A DNA stretch of 64,000 nucleotides from positions 558,001 to 622,000 of the forward strand of contig NW_003314350.1 of assembly GCF_000143415.4 (NCBI RefSeq), given 5' to 3'. Below are positions 9,646 through 23,385 of this stretch, piece by piece. A program made the translations under genes and the position numbers. How positions within the stretch are numbered: position 1 is the stretch's first letter; each line of letters opens with the position of its first letter. The notes under the pieces are model-generated. The model was not told the origin of the DNA and searched no databases. It was given only the letters and a program-made list of their open reading frames with translations. The DNA comes from Selaginella moellendorffii. Lineage: Eukaryota > Streptophyta > Lycopodiopsida > Selaginellales > Selaginellaceae.

Positions 9646-11209
9646 TGAAAATGCGGGAGCTCCAAGCTTCAACACTTTGTTGCCTCATGAAGAAGGTGCT
9701 AGACGGAATCAGGCCCACGCCAGATGTCGCACAAGCCGGTAAAGCGTACGTGCTGCGCCTGGAATAGCGCCTGTAGGCCACATAGCCTCATCGTAAACCT
9801 TACGATCCAGGATTCGAATCCAGGATTCCCTATATGCCACGTGATATAAACTGTGATGTGGCTCCCAAACAATGGTTGAAACTGATGCATTGCTCGTCGA
9901 AAAAGCTAGAAGTTAATTGTTTTCAAAGCTCGGAAGCAGCTAAATTTCCTTGTCCGGTCAAATATATGGTCAACAGGGTGATTAGAATACTTCATCTTCT
10001 CCGAAGAAACAAACACCACAAGCCTACACATCATGGAAAGAGTTGTCCGCTTGTAAAGGGTACAAAGAATTCCACTTCTTACATCCAAGCCAATCTTAAA
10101 TTTTACAACAAATTAAGAAGAGCCTAATGAACTTGCATTAATAATAAATTGGCTCTATTTCCCTTTGATATTTTCTTAACTTTCTATTGCCACCTTCATG
10201 GATAGCTGTCTTTCAAACTAAACCAAAACTTATCCGTCAAGCTTATCCACAATCTTATTCTACTCATGAATAATTTGTTGCGCTTAGCATCAACCCTTAG
10301 TTTGAATTTATTATGTAATTACAATAATTTTATCATTTATTAGTTATCATTTGTCATCTCATTAGAAGAACAGAGTTATAGAGGTTTGAAATTAATACTA
10401 CCAGCCCATTAGGATCAATGTGTATACTCTTCGTCTAACCAGATCTTGATAAAACTTTCAAGCACTGAGCATTTCTAAATCAGTATATGCAGAAAGAATG
10501 GCATATTTCATATTAGTTCTTATGCTTTGAACATAGAGCCAAGCGGTGAGAGTAAAGCGGGGAGTGGCCAGCACCAAAATATTTTCTCGGCTTTGCGATG
10601 GCTTGTTGAAGGTGACGCTTCCCAAATACGTGCCCAGTCGTTGGGTGTCTGCACTAGACCTGTGGCGTCAGCGCTACTATCATTACGGGTGGAGGAAGCC
10701 ACGGTATTGCTTCAGGTAAAGCTGTAGAAAGTAATACGAAATTTTCGATTGTATGCCAATGGCGAGTTAGCAAACTACGACGAAGCTGATGATATAGCAG
10801 AAGAGACGATGAGCAGCAGACCCAGGCCGCGTTCCAGTTGTGAGTAAATTCCAAAAGTATGATCACTTGCCGAGAAGGATCCACAAAATGATGAGAGGCC
10901 TTTAGAGGGATGAAAAGAAAGAGACCAACCAAAGAGAGACATTCCATGGAGGAACTAACCATAAGCATCAACGAGACCATTTGGCAAGAAGAACATAAAG
11001 TATGGGGTTCACAATCCAGCCACCGTGATGCCACGAATCGCGTTGATCGCTTTAGAATTCTCGACAAAACAATCACTCTCCAGAACCGGGTGTGGACAGC
11101 GTCAAGAGGCCGCAGTATACAATTCGGCCACGCAAGCCTCGCAGAGGGCAGCAAGATATAACTTTTTTAAATTTCTACTTCTGCCGCCAAAAGCTCTTAG
11201 AACGAGCTT
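9646..11209. other. Gene-poor, AT-rich stretch
   Basis: No gene recognised. About 10,100-10,500 is strongly AT-rich. A 166-codon minus ORF (10,654-11,154) has no recognisable domain and no compositional support. The palindromic GGATTCGAATCC near 9810 resembles a tRNA T-arm, but no cloverleaf could be drawn around it. Confidence 0.4.
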
Positions 11210-11491
11210 AAAAATTCAGGATGATAGGAAGAAGTAGAATGAACCAATCNNNNNNNNNNNNNNNNNNNNNNNNNNNNNNNNNNNNNNNNNNNNNNNNNNN
11301 NNNNNNNNNNNNNNNNNNNNNNNNNNNNNNNNNNNNNNNNNNNNNNNNNNNNNNNNNNNNNNNNNNNNNNNNNNNNNNNNNNNNNNNNNNNNNNNNNNNN
11401 NNNNNNNNNNNNNNNNNNNNNNNNNNNNNNNNNNNNNNNNNNNNNNNNNNNNNNNNNNNNATTCTATTTCTTCCTATCATCCTGAATTTTT
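11210..11491. repeat. Inverted repeat flanking a 211-bp assembly gap
   Basis: Bases 11250-11460 are N. The left flank (11210-11240) and right flank (11461-11491) are inverted copies over 31 bp with one mismatch (AAAAATTCAGGATGATAGGA is the shared outer part). The missing sequence is therefore the interior of a hairpin or of an element with terminal inverted repeats, which could explain the gap. Confidence 0.85.
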
Positions 11492-12325
11492 ATCAACGGG
11501 ATAAGTCGCCACGATCGCGAGCATACTGAAAACATTTGGGGCCGCGCAGATAATCCTCGATTCCTTGAGTGGCAAGGTCTCGTTCAAGGAGTATGGCAAT
11601 CAAAGATTTATCGAGGCCCCGAGCAAGGACGAGCTCGAATCGATGAAGGCCGCAAGGAAGCCTTGCAGCTGGATGGAGAAAACAAAAGACATTTTTTCTT
11701 TGGTTAGAGGCAGAGAAATAAATTTTTGGAATTTGGAGTGAAAACTTCGAGAACGAAGATGCGAGGGTTGGAACTGCCAGAAATTTGATGAGAATCAGCT
11801 AAAAGAGACTCATCAAGCTTTTGAGAGAAAGTTGTCACTTGTCACCATGTTTGCGATTCATATACTGTTTACACGGTCTGGTGTTCACGGGGAATTTTAT
11901 TGCACAGCTCAAGCTCCTGAGCTTCCAAGTTTGTTCTAATGAGCTTCTCGAAGACCTGGTTTTTAAAACCCTTTTTCCTCACATTGACGTTAGCAAACTC
12001 TGTGGAAGGAGGAGGAAAGAAAACGACCTTAGAGCTACGGTTCCCAGTGGAGGCTTATTTTGTGGCGATTAGTACCGATGCTTTCTTTTGTCATCTCTCT
12101 CACTATGCAGGACAAGGGATTGATGATCGCCGCGTCGTTCTATCCTTCTAGCTCTTCGTTTTTTTTCCCTTTATCCTTTTCTTTCCTGGGAAGGTGATAG
12201 AAGCTCTTGCGATTATTCCTTGCCACAAGCTCTCATCACTTGGTTGAGTGTTTTCTCTCTTGTTTTTGTTTCGTTGGATTAACACAAGACCGTGACATGC
12301 GAATAACTCCAGTGACACGTCTGTG
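11492..12325. other. No gene recognised
   Basis: Around 11,540-11,730 one plus frame is open for about 65 codons (AAQIILDSLSGKVSF...), with another open frame overlapping it. Neither has a start ATG with splice partners nor a recognisable domain. The rest is pyrimidine-rich intergenic sequence. Confidence 0.3.
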
Positions 12326-12728
12326 ATGCGTAAAAGTCACGATCTTTACTTCACTGAAGCTCCAGCGCTCTCTCTAAAAGATTTCGCGACTTGTGATCTC
12401 GTCGAGGATGCACCAAAGCATTCGAACGAGCAAAGCTCCAAAAAACTCTTAGGTGAGATCGACAAAGAGTGCTGGAAAGAATTTGTTTTTCATTTCCCCT
12501 TTTGCTTTCTGGCTGACAGGCATTGAAAATCGCGAGCAAAGCAACAAAGGCATCGATTCTTTCACTGCTAGAAACCATCCAGCTTCGAAGAAGAAAGATG
12601 GCCCTCCCAGTCCCCAAGAGCCATCGATTCTATCCGGTTCTTCCCATGTTTCTACGCTTCCTGTACCGATCTTCGGTCGTCAATGGACAGCTCGAGCAGT
12701 AATAGTATCTCGCGTAGCTGCTACATGA
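12326..12728 (+). CDS. Small unknown protein, two exons
   Basis: ATG at 12326. Exon 1 ends at 12452 (TTA G|GTGAGA) and exon 2 runs 12520-12728, with an in-frame 67-nt intron. The ~111-residue product begins MRKSHDLYFTEAPALSLKDF and has a Ser/Pro/Lys-rich middle (NHPASKKKDGPPSPQEPS). It looks intrinsically disordered, and no family was recognised. Support is the matching phase, good splice sites and coding-like composition; it could still be chance. Confidence 0.38.
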
Positions 12729-12896
12729 CGTTTTAAAATCCTGCGAGCGTTTTCAAAGGTCAATAAGAGAGCGAGAGATTGATTGATACGAAACAATATA
12801 TAAAGTCAAGGGAAGCAGCAGTAGCGCGTACCTTTCCGGCTGACATTGCTTGCCACGAAGACAAGCTGCTGTTGCTATCTTGCTGCTGCTTTTCTT

Positions 12897-13782
12897 CTAT
12901 TTGCTTTTGAAACTCTGCCTTCTCTTCTTCCTGGCAAGGAGAGAATGAGGATTTGCGCGCAAGGCAACAACACGAACCATTATTCTTTGTTGATCAGCAA
13001 ACCAAGGTGCCAGGTTGCTTGGCAGCTTGACAATATCCTCGTCAAACAGCTCCAAGAACTGCTCGTTTGCGTAATGCGCTTTGTTCCCCGCGTAGCGTCT
13101 ATACTGCCAGAGAGTGCTTCCAATTCAGGAACTTTGAGTAGAAATAGTAGAGAAACTTGCTCACCTCCTCTATAATTGATGTCAAATTCCACTTTTGTAG
13201 CCTCCTTAAGCAGCCGACAAAGGTTCCAGTTTGCTGAATCCCGGAGCTGAGACCCAACGAAGATGAATGATGAGCTTAAGACCATGGAGTGTAAAGGAAC
13301 TTACGAGCATGTAACCATGATAGGATACATGGAATCGTCCAAAACAATTTCCAACGCGTCCTTCATCATGTTTTCGCTCACTGGTTTCCACGAGGCGGGC
13401 TTTCCCTCTCGCGCCCCTAGATGAATCTGTTGGCAATACCAATAAAAATCGTAAGTGATCGTCGGCCCAAAGCAAACTAACACAGGAAACAAAAGAAAAA
13501 GGCCAAAGAGAGAGAATGAAAAAAGAGAATATGAGAGAGAGAGAGCCTGCTTACCAAATTCACGGCTGACTGCTGGAGAAACGTCCCAATGACAGGACAA
13601 AGTGGCTCGGGAGAGAGATGCAGCAACGTCTTGAGATGGAGATTGGAGACAAAGGCGAGGCTGTGAACTTTGAGGGCGCTGGCTCTGTAAATTCCTGGCT
13701 CCACAATACCATAGTTCTCTGGAATGCTCATCACGGCCAGCGGAGCGGCTGAAGTAGAACTGCCATTTGAGACAACCATCAT
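12897..13782 (-). CDS. Plant/fungal atypical dual-specificity phosphatase (PFA-DSP), catalytic Arg absent
   Basis: Four exons: 13782-13555, 13426-13305, 13246-13165 and 13103-12897 (212 aa). Hallmarks of the SIW14/PFA-DSP family: NYGIVEPGIYRASAL near the N-terminus, a P-loop region YPIMVTCSSGIQQTGTFVG, CLRRLQKWNLTSI, and YAGNKAHYANEQFLELFD. Active members dephosphorylate inositol pyrophosphates or phosphotyrosine with a CX5R loop. Here the loop is C-S-S-G-I-Q-Q, so the catalytic Arg is Gln. This resembles the Oca-type pseudophosphatase branch more than the active SIW14 branch. The C-terminal tail is Arg/Lys-rich (ARKKRRQSFKSK). Expected cytosolic. Confidence 0.87.
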
Positions 13783-14230
13783 ATCTGTGTGTGACCAGTT
13801 CTCCCTTTCAGAATCTCAGCGGGGATCCAACCTCGCCGGAATCCAAAAGAGGAAGATCCACTTAATCCTCTTGCGGTGAAGATCCACTTAATCCTCTTAC
13901 CGTGCGCGAAGGTAAAAGAGCGCTTACACCTGTAGAGCCTTTGTGGCGGCAGAAGACCAGGCAATCAGCGTTTTATTCGACGACGCAAAAGGGTTAAAGG
14001 GAAACCATAAAGAAAAAAACGCAGCCATGTACCACGATCAGGAATCTGTTCCCGTTTGTAGTTTAGCTCCGCGTGGTCCCACTCGGCGGAACATCTCAGC
14101 ATCACAAAATTGCCAGGTTCCTTATCCAGTAACACAAAACAACTTCTCCTCTGTGCCACAGAAAAGAAGATTGAATCAGGCAAAGCATCGAAAAATTTTC
14201 CAGGTGAACCACCAGAGTTACATACCTGAC

Positions 14231-16843
14231 TTATCCAATAGAGGTCACATGAATGGAGTGATCCACAGATCCTGTAACATATGTGTCAAGATGGGGGTGC
14301 CAGTCTACTGAGGTTACTGGACCCTTGTGTTCTAGGCTTTTTAAAGCTTTTGGCCTCCCTCTGCCAAACTGCAACACGCCACCCACTGGTTTAGATTTCG
14401 GAAGTAAAGTCTAAAATGATGCTTACATTGATCAAAGGTGCGTATAGATTGTTTGAAGTCAGCAGCAAGCTGTTCCCATGAGAAGCTAGAGCCATTTCGT
14501 GCCGCGGCAACTTTAAGTCATCCGCACTCGTGAACCTTGACAAAATTACAAAATCAATCACGGAAGTCATAAAGTGACATTTCTTACTTGCTTGCATCGT
14601 ATGATTGAAGAACTTGGCCTTGATTATGCAAACTCCATTCAAACACCTATCGCCACAAGTTGTGAGCACGCAAGTGGAGAAGAAGAAAGATTTTACGTAC
14701 CTTGCCATCTGACCCCATCGTGAAGATGCTAGTCTGGTTGGTACCAAATCTGACACAGTTTATAGCACAACCATCGTGAGCTGGCCAGCCAGTGATTGGA
14801 AGATATCCATTCATGTCTGCAACGCATTAAAGAGGTAAACAACTCAATAAACCATCCATCAGGATACCAAAGAGCCGGATCACTCCGTCATCTCCTGCAG
14901 CGGCTACCATTTTTCCGTTGTGGTTGAAGCAAATGGAGGTCACAACTGGTGGATCTTCACCAAGTGGGAGCAAATTCTGTAAAATAACAGATTATCAAGA
15001 CTACCTTTAAAACACTTGCCACGATTACCCAAGCCTTCCAGTTCTTCATGTTCCAGACTGATAAAGAACCAAATCGACGTCCAAGTTTATCTGCATTTGT
15101 GCTGATCTTGAAATATAATCACAATATCAAGCTGCGTAGACTGTTACCATTCAGCTGAAACGAAAAACGGGTCTGTAGGACTACACTTTATATCCAGAAC
15201 TCTGCGTAGAACACGAAGTTTCAATATTTATCATCCATAGTACGATATATTTACCTTGGAAAAGCTTGGTTTGAAGAAAGATCACAGACAACCCGCTTAG
15301 CATCGACATTCCAAGCTTTGATACCAGCTTCTGAAGTTCCAAGCAACAGCTGCGAGAATCATTGTAAAGATAGGCTCAATGTAAATAATCTTACCAGACG
15401 ACCAGATTTATGCTCCCAGTCCAGAGACATTATTTCAGCACCACAGTAGATGGTTGCATTTCGCGACGTTGAAACACTCGAATCATACGTCCATATTCTG
15501 CGCAAGAATCCGCTTTGTTTATTTTTTTTTCTTTTGTGAAGCGTTAGAGCAAAATATACCTGACAGTCCCATCAACTGATGCACTGGCAATATTGGATCC
15601 CGTTGGAGAAAAACGACACCTGGTTATTGGACTAGTATGGCCCGAGAAGCTTTCCTGCTCACAGTCACATAGCATATGGGTTTAGTTTCCAGAGTAAAAG
15701 AAAGGAAAAACAACAGGAAAATGGACATCTCCGATGCTCACCACCATCCCACCTGAGATCGGACAGTAACTTCCGTAAAATCTTCAAGTAAAAACACGTT
15801 CTCTGAAAATCAAAATATCAATCCAGCATGTTAAAGCTCACAATTCTAAGACGTACCAGCAGTAAGAGGTTCGAAGGCTACAGATCCAGATTCCCGAGAT
15901 GTGGACAGTTCTGATGAGTTAGCCAAGTCCGATGTTTTCTCGACTGAAGAGATGTCAATATCTCCATCAGTCAATCTACTAGACTCCATCGACGTCGTAA
16001 GTTGATTCTTCAGAGCTCTGAAAGTGAAACAGTAAACACGAGACTATGAAGATGGCTGACATACGCTTTAAGCATTATGATCTCTTCCTCTTTTCTCTGT
16101 AGCTCGGCTTCAAGAGAACTGCATTTCTCTCGACTTTGAGTCAACTGCTGCTTGATCTCTCTATAGTTCGAGCGCTTAGAGATGAGCTTTAGCAATGCAG
16201 GAAATCGTGAAAATCGTTAAAGAACACAGGCGCATAGAAAAAGGTACGGAGCAAAGGATATGAATACCGTCGAAAAACTGGCAGAGAAAATTGCGAAACG
16301 AGACCATCAAAGTCTCCAGCCACTCTTTGGAGAAATAAACTTGGAACTGAGGGTCGGAGCTTGGATCTTTCACGTAAGGAAGAGCTGCAAAGAAGAAAAG
16401 CAAGGGACCACAAAGTGAGACTTAGCTAAAATTCCTTATCTAGAAATTTTACCAAACCACGCTTGCCAATCGTCTCCTTCGTTCAAGAGATTGCCCCCAT
16501 ACTGCTTGAAGAAATCCAGCACACGATCCATTCGCCCCTTCTGCAGCGCATGAACCAAGTAGAATCTCTTCAATCCAGTGTGGAGCTTCCTCGCAGTGGC
16601 TTGGCAATGCGAATCGCCCGGCGCAAACAGCGACAAGCTCAAGAAATCCATGAGCTCGGCGAGCTTCTCGATCTGGTACCTCGGAATATAGACATCAAAC
16701 ACGAGCTGCATTGTCTTCTCGACCTGGTAGCCCTGCGTCACATCCGCCGCGAGATCCACCTCGAACGCGCGAATCGTCTGCGTGAATCCACGAAACAGGA
16801 GGAATTCGCGAACCAGCCCCTCGGCATTCTTGTGCTCTTCCAT
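14231..16843 (-). CDS. WDR91 homologue (endosomal Rab7/PI3K regulator)
   Basis: Starts at the ATG at 16843 and stops at 14231 through more than ten exons with introns of ~50-80 nt. The N-terminal ~170 residues match WDR91: VREFLLFRGFTQTIRAF, LKRFYLVHALQ, DWQAWFALPYVKDPSSDPQF and YFSKEWLETLMVSFRNFL. A coiled coil follows (KQQLTQSREKCSSLEAELQRKEEEIIML), then WD40 repeats to the C-terminus; the last contains KGPVTSVDWHPHLDTYVTGSVDHSI. Animal WDR91 binds Rab7 and limits PI3P on endosomes during early-to-late conversion. The exact boundaries of the middle WD exons were not all resolved. It is divergent from the kinase gene, with 83 bp between starts. Confidence 0.88.
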
Positions 16844-16926
16844 CCAAGAACCCTAAACTCTTGTCCCAAGAACCCTAAACTTTAAGTATAAATTTGGGCT
16901 CTACATTTAGGGTTTGTGCAAAGGAT
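16844..16926. promoter_or_regulatory. Bidirectional promoter, WDR91/kinase
   Basis: Only 83 bp separate the start codons. It holds three AACCCTAA / TTAGGGTT motifs (near 16851, 16871 and 16907), in both orientations, i.e. telo-box elements common near plant transcription starts. Confidence 0.5.
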
Positions 16927-18494
16927 ATGGAGGGTGAGAGACTGTTAACAGACTGGGAGCTGTCCCAAAGTCCATTCCCGGAGCTTCCAATTAGGGGGAG
17001 CCAGCATCGCAGCCAAGTTCCAATTTGCCCTATAACTTTTCAGGTGTTGAGGCCGTGGCCTCGATTCGAGGAGGAAGTAGCAGCTATGGCACACGATCTG
17101 GATAACCAGGCACATAGAAATCAAGATCCTGCCTTGTTCATAGAGCCTTTAGACGAACCAGGTGACGAGGTAGGAGTAAGAGTTCCTTTAGAAGCATATA
17201 TCTTTCCTCAGACAAACAAGTTGGCGGCAAGGCTAGGACTTGCGTTTAGATACAAGCAGAATGGAAGTGGACGGGGTTTGAGCTTTTCAGATCTCCTTAT
17301 TCTCGACTCCAGCCAAGGACAGCCAACAGGAGCTAGAAAGATGCTCTCGCAAAGGGTTTTTGGGAATGGAGGAGCAAAAGGGGTTAGTTTAGCTGGTTAT
17401 ACAAGCTTGGATGAGCTTTTACGTGACGATTCAGTGAAGCAAGTGATCCAGCAGCTTTATGGCGATATGATCCTTGATGAAACCAAGTATGGCTTCATCA
17501 CGGAGTACAATTCCACAGTTTTCTTCAGGCGGGTTGTAGGAACTCAGGCTTTGGAGTGTTCTCCGGTGGTGAGAGTGAATGAAGCACCGATCGAGAAGTT
17601 TCTCTTTGTGCTCCACCAGGCAGAGATGGACAAGAACATGAAGCCTGATTTTTCCAGGACAGTAGTGAAGGACACCTCTCTAGGTGATTACCACGTTCTG
17701 CAGAAATTCGCAATGTCTGAAGGTTTCTCAGTAAAACGATCTTTCGAGTTTGTCACAAACTCGAGAGATCTAACACAGTCAAAACCAAAAAGACGGCTGG
17801 TATATAATTCTCAGGGTATTGTCCGAGTTGATGACAATATGGTGGATGTCATGGATAATATGGTTGACAACTTTGAGTTAGCCATCAATAAATTGCCAAC
17901 AATCGATATGGAAGAACTGGGTGTGACAGGTGCTGTTATTGGGTTTGGAAAGTATGGTAATGTGATAGAAGGAAAGGCACCGGATGGAACAAAGCTTGCA
18001 CTCAAACTCTTTGATCTGAGAGCAAACGAGGCATGGGATGCTGCATTTCAGGAATTCCGAGTGTACCGCCGCCTAAAGTCTTTGCAAGGCTTGCATGTCC
18101 CGCGTTTGATAGCATTGGGAAGAATAGCTCACACCAGTATCATCTCTCTTGTGCTCACGGATGAGGCAGGCAGCGATGTTGTGCAAGAATTGCAGGGAAG
18201 GCAAGGCATGCTTGTGAGGAAAAAAATTGTGCAAGCTTTGTCAGAGATTCATAGCCTGATGGTTTTGCATAACGATGTCAAGCTCTCAAATATCTTGTGG
18301 AGTGGAGGCGATGCCAAGTTCATAGATTTTGATGCGAGCATATTAAACCCACCTATGTTTTCATATAAGCGTCTGGAGGAAATAGAGAGCTTGGAAAACC
18401 AGCTTGACGAAGGTAAATCTTTGCTTTGTATGTGTTAATGCTCATTCATTCATTTTTTAATTTTTTTTTCCTTGCAGTTATATTAGAGGCATGA
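16927..18494 (+). CDS. Kinase-like protein resembling fungal-type/Crinkler kinases
   Basis: Exon 1 is 16927-18412; a 65-nt intron is followed by a tiny exon 18478-18494 encoding the last residues. The N-terminal half resembles the nuclease-like module of fungal-type kinases and Crinklers: QQLYGDMILDETKYGFITEY followed by TVFFRR. The C-terminal half is a protein kinase: GFGKYGNVIEG, LALKLFD with the Lys, VLHNDVKLSNIL in place of HRDxKxxN, and FIDFDAS in place of DFG. Arg of HRD is Asn, and the final Gly of DFG is Asp, so activity is uncertain. Such proteins are common in fungi and oomycetes and rare in plants. A single long exon fits retrotransposition or horizontal origin; this is inference. 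It starts 83 bp from WDR91 on the opposite strand. Confidence 0.6.
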
Positions 18495-18511
18495 ATGAAA
18501 CACTCACCGTT

Positions 18512-18997
18512 TTATACGTAAACAATTGTGCCTTGGACTATGACATGGCGAGCGGACGTGGCACTAGTGGCCACGTCACCGACCGCAATAGCTGGGATTG
18601 GACAGTGCCTTCGTCTCTGCCACAAAGGAAGAGCAGCACTCGATCGATCTTCTTTCGTTTTTGCACTAGAATTCGATGGTAAGGACCTCAAGCTCTTGAA
18701 TTTGCTTCTCCAGGCAGAGTCGCTGGACCGTATCACTGTGAAGAATTCGGCACTTCTCTCGTCGAGCTCGACCCCAGATAAATGGAAACTAAATTGATCG
18801 TCGTGGGAAGAACTTATCTCTGATCTTTGCCGTTGTTGCTGCTGCTGCTGCTGTTGCCGCTGGATTATGAAGCTAGCATTTTCTTTCACCCATCTCCTGA
18901 GCAGTTTCAGATAACAGCCATTTCTCGTGCTCTTTCCACTCTTTGTAAAGATCTGCCTCATTCTTCCTGTGAGGATCTCTAAAACCTCATACCACAT
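18512..18997 (-). CDS. Uncharacterised ORF with polyglutamine tract
   Basis: An ATG-started 161-codon minus ORF without recognised domain. A CAG/CAA run at about 18830-18862 encodes QQQQQQQQ, with Ser/Arg-rich sequence around it. A plus-strand ORF of 89 codons overlaps it, so coding strand and reality are unsure. It lies between the 3' ends of the kinase gene and the RIO2 gene. Confidence 0.25.
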   Translation of the reverse strand: MWYEVLEILTGRMRQIFTKSGKSTRNGCYLKLLRRWVKENASFIIQRQQQQQQQQRQRSEISSSHDDQFSFHLSGVELDERSAEFFTVIRSSDSAWRSKFKSLRSLPSNSSAKTKEDRSSAALPLWQRRRHCPIPAIAVGDVATSATSARHVIVQGTIVYV

Positions 18998-19238
18998 TGA
19001 GTACTACTGCGAAACTTAAAAACAAAATTGTCACCTCTTTCAGAGAGAGAATTGGAGGAACAAGTCACGGTCACCTTGACTGGTGGAAGAACGTTCCTAT
19101 ATCACACGTTGCCCACAAGAAATTTCCACTGAAAGTTGAGTCAAGCCACGGCCTTGACGCCAGAAACTGTGGGATCATAAGAACTTGTCCAGAAACTGTG
19201 GAGAACATAAAGACTTACACTGAGGGACACTGTTCACG

Positions 19239-21178
<1,940 letters not shown>

Positions 21179-21373
21179 CTCTAGGGCTAGGGCTTTAGCA
21201 AGCAGAGAAGGTTTTGGTTCCCAGGAATCGAGCCTTGCCAGAACGAGAGCCGAATATCCTACGAATTATTTCATTCGCGCTGTCCTCTCCAGTGCTAGCT
21301 AGAAGTAAGCCGTAGCACTAGGGCTTCTACGCGCGACGCGGACGACGATCCATCGATCGCTCGGCGACCAGGT
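21179..21373. promoter_or_regulatory. Shared promoter region, RIO2/CRK1
   Basis: 195 bp between the divergent start codons. The corresponding stretch in copy 2 has lost about 50 bp next to the RIO2 start, including the RIO2 ATG. Confidence 0.4.
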
Positions 21374-23385
21374 ATGCGAGGCCTGCCGATCGCCACGATT
21401 CTCTTCTGCGTCTTCATTCTCGTGCCCCGATCGTCGTCGCAACCTCCCACGGACAGCCTCCCCAATGTGATTTACTACAACACCATGTCTTTCTCTCCGG
21501 GCAGCGCCTTTGAGCGTAATCTTGATGCCGCGCTCCAATCGGTCATCTCCAGCTCCAGATCCAGCCCCAGCGCTGCTCTGGGAGCCAGCCCAGACGTGGC
21601 ATACGCGCGGGGCGAGTGCTACAACAATCTCTCCCCGCAAGATTGCGTGTTGTGCCTTGGCATGGCGAATCAGACAATCCGTGGTCAAGCACCAAGAACG
21701 ATTGGAGCGCGCCTCTTTTCCAATTCCAGCGATTATAGCTGCTACCTTCGCTACGAAAACTACGATTTTCTAGGTACGTTTTTCATCTCTTTTTCTTGGT
21801 TTTCTCTCATAGATATGTTTGTGTGGATCAGGAGGAGTTACTCCCAGAATTCCAGAGGGAACTATTGAAAATGCTCCTGCGGCTCCACTACTTCGAAACG
21901 CCGCCCAAGCAAGTAAGTGGTTTCATTTTCAAAGCAGTGAGCCTGAGAGTTTTGACTTTATTCTTCCAGGCTTTCCACTGGGCATAGTCGTGGGTGTGCT
22001 TGCAGGCGTTTTGGTTACTTTAGTCGGTATCTTCGTGTTCTTCTGCTTACGTCGTAGGCGTTCTTTGAGGATTCGTCGAAAGTTCCATCTGGATACCTTT
22101 GATCTTCCTGGTATGAATTTCAAAGTTTTCTCTGCCCCCAAAGTTGACACCACTGGTTTGAAGTTATTGATGGGATAAGTAACTTTACGTACCATGAGCT
22201 CGAGACGGCAACAAAAGGCTTCTCGGACATTAACAAGCTTGGTCGTGGTGCATTTGGAACGGTTTTCAAGGTTGTAGTGATCATAATTTGTTACTGACTT
22301 AACATCTCTCGGTTTGCAATGCAGGGAGTGCTGAAAGACGGTAGCGAAGTTGCCGTTAAGCAGCTGGACTTGCATTCCAAACAGGGACAGCGAGAGTTTG
22401 TCAACGAGCTGTCTATTATAACGAGCATTCAGCACAAGAACCTTGCAAAACTTCGAGGTTATTGCCTTGACCGAGACGATCGAATACTAGTGTATGAATT
22501 TCTAGAGAACAAGAGCCTTGATCAGCTATTATTTGGTAAGAACTAGATTACTTCCTTATTGGTTAGTCTCTCAATTTTGTGATTGTAGAATCGGCTACTG
22601 GAATACTTTTGGACTGGCCAACACGCTTTCAAATCGTCCTTGGTGTTGCGAATGGCCTTGCTTATCTTCACGAAGGATCCCAAAAGCAGATCATCCACCG
22701 CGACATAAAAGCAAGCAATATCCTTCTCGACCATAGACTACATCCAAAAATCTCGGACTTCGGAATCTCCAAACTCTTCAACCAAGAGAAAGGATTTACG
22801 AGCACCGTGATCGCCGGAACAATGTAAGGCCAGTTTCTTCTCATTTCTCCTCCTCATTATTCGATCTTTTTGCAGGGGCTATCTCGCTCCAGAGTATGTG
22901 CTGGGTGGATTGCTGACTGTCAAAGCCGATGTGTATAGCTTTGGAGTCCTGACGCTGGAGATTGTCAGCGGACAAAGATGCAGCGACCGAAAAGATGGCC
23001 GCCTGCTAGTTCACTCGGTAAGTTACGAGATTTATCAAAACGTTCTAAGATCTATTGTTGTTTTTCTTAGGCATGGATTCTTCACGAAAACAGCAGCGAA
23101 CTCGAGATTGCTGACCAGAGACTAGACTTGGAACACAACTCCGAAGAAATCTTGCGAGTTATCCAAGTCGCTCTCGCTTGCACTCACGAGAACTCGGCCT
23201 CTCGTCCATCGATGGGGGACGCTGTTGCCATGCTCTCCGGCTACAAGCAAGTCATAATCGCTCCCAGATCCCATGGTGCCTATCTAGATTATCTCAGCAG
23301 CAACGATACAGATAGTTCTCGCTTGTTGACAACGTCCAACACATTCGAGCCGGGAACGAGTTTTAGCATTGAATCAAGGCCATAG
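21374..23385 (+). CDS. Cysteine-rich receptor-like kinase, single DUF26 (copy 1)
   Basis: Starts at ATG 21374 with a signal peptide ([17 protein letters not shown]). One Gnk2/DUF26 domain carries the CX8CX2C motif [14 protein letters not shown] transmembrane helix ([21 protein letters not shown]) is followed by a basic stop-transfer and a cytosolic Ser/Thr kinase: [37 protein letters not shown] and GYLAPEY. About eight exons; exon 1 ends at 21773, and the exon after the juxtamembrane begins just before [11 protein letters not shown]. Seed-plant CRKs usually have two DUF26 units; a single unit is the form described for lycophytes. All catalytic residues are present (RD kinase). Role in plasma-membrane signalling is inferred from family. 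Stop at 23383. Confidence 0.93.

Noticed and set aside
9800..9830. GGATTCGAATCC palindrome resembling tRNA or a tRNA-derived SINE
   Set aside because: It is a short palindrome only; no B-box/A-box spacing or cloverleaf was found on either strand.
10654..11154. 166-codon minus ORF, considered as a retrotransposon or transporter fragment
   Set aside because: No RT, RNase H, integrase or transporter motif appeared in any of the three frames.
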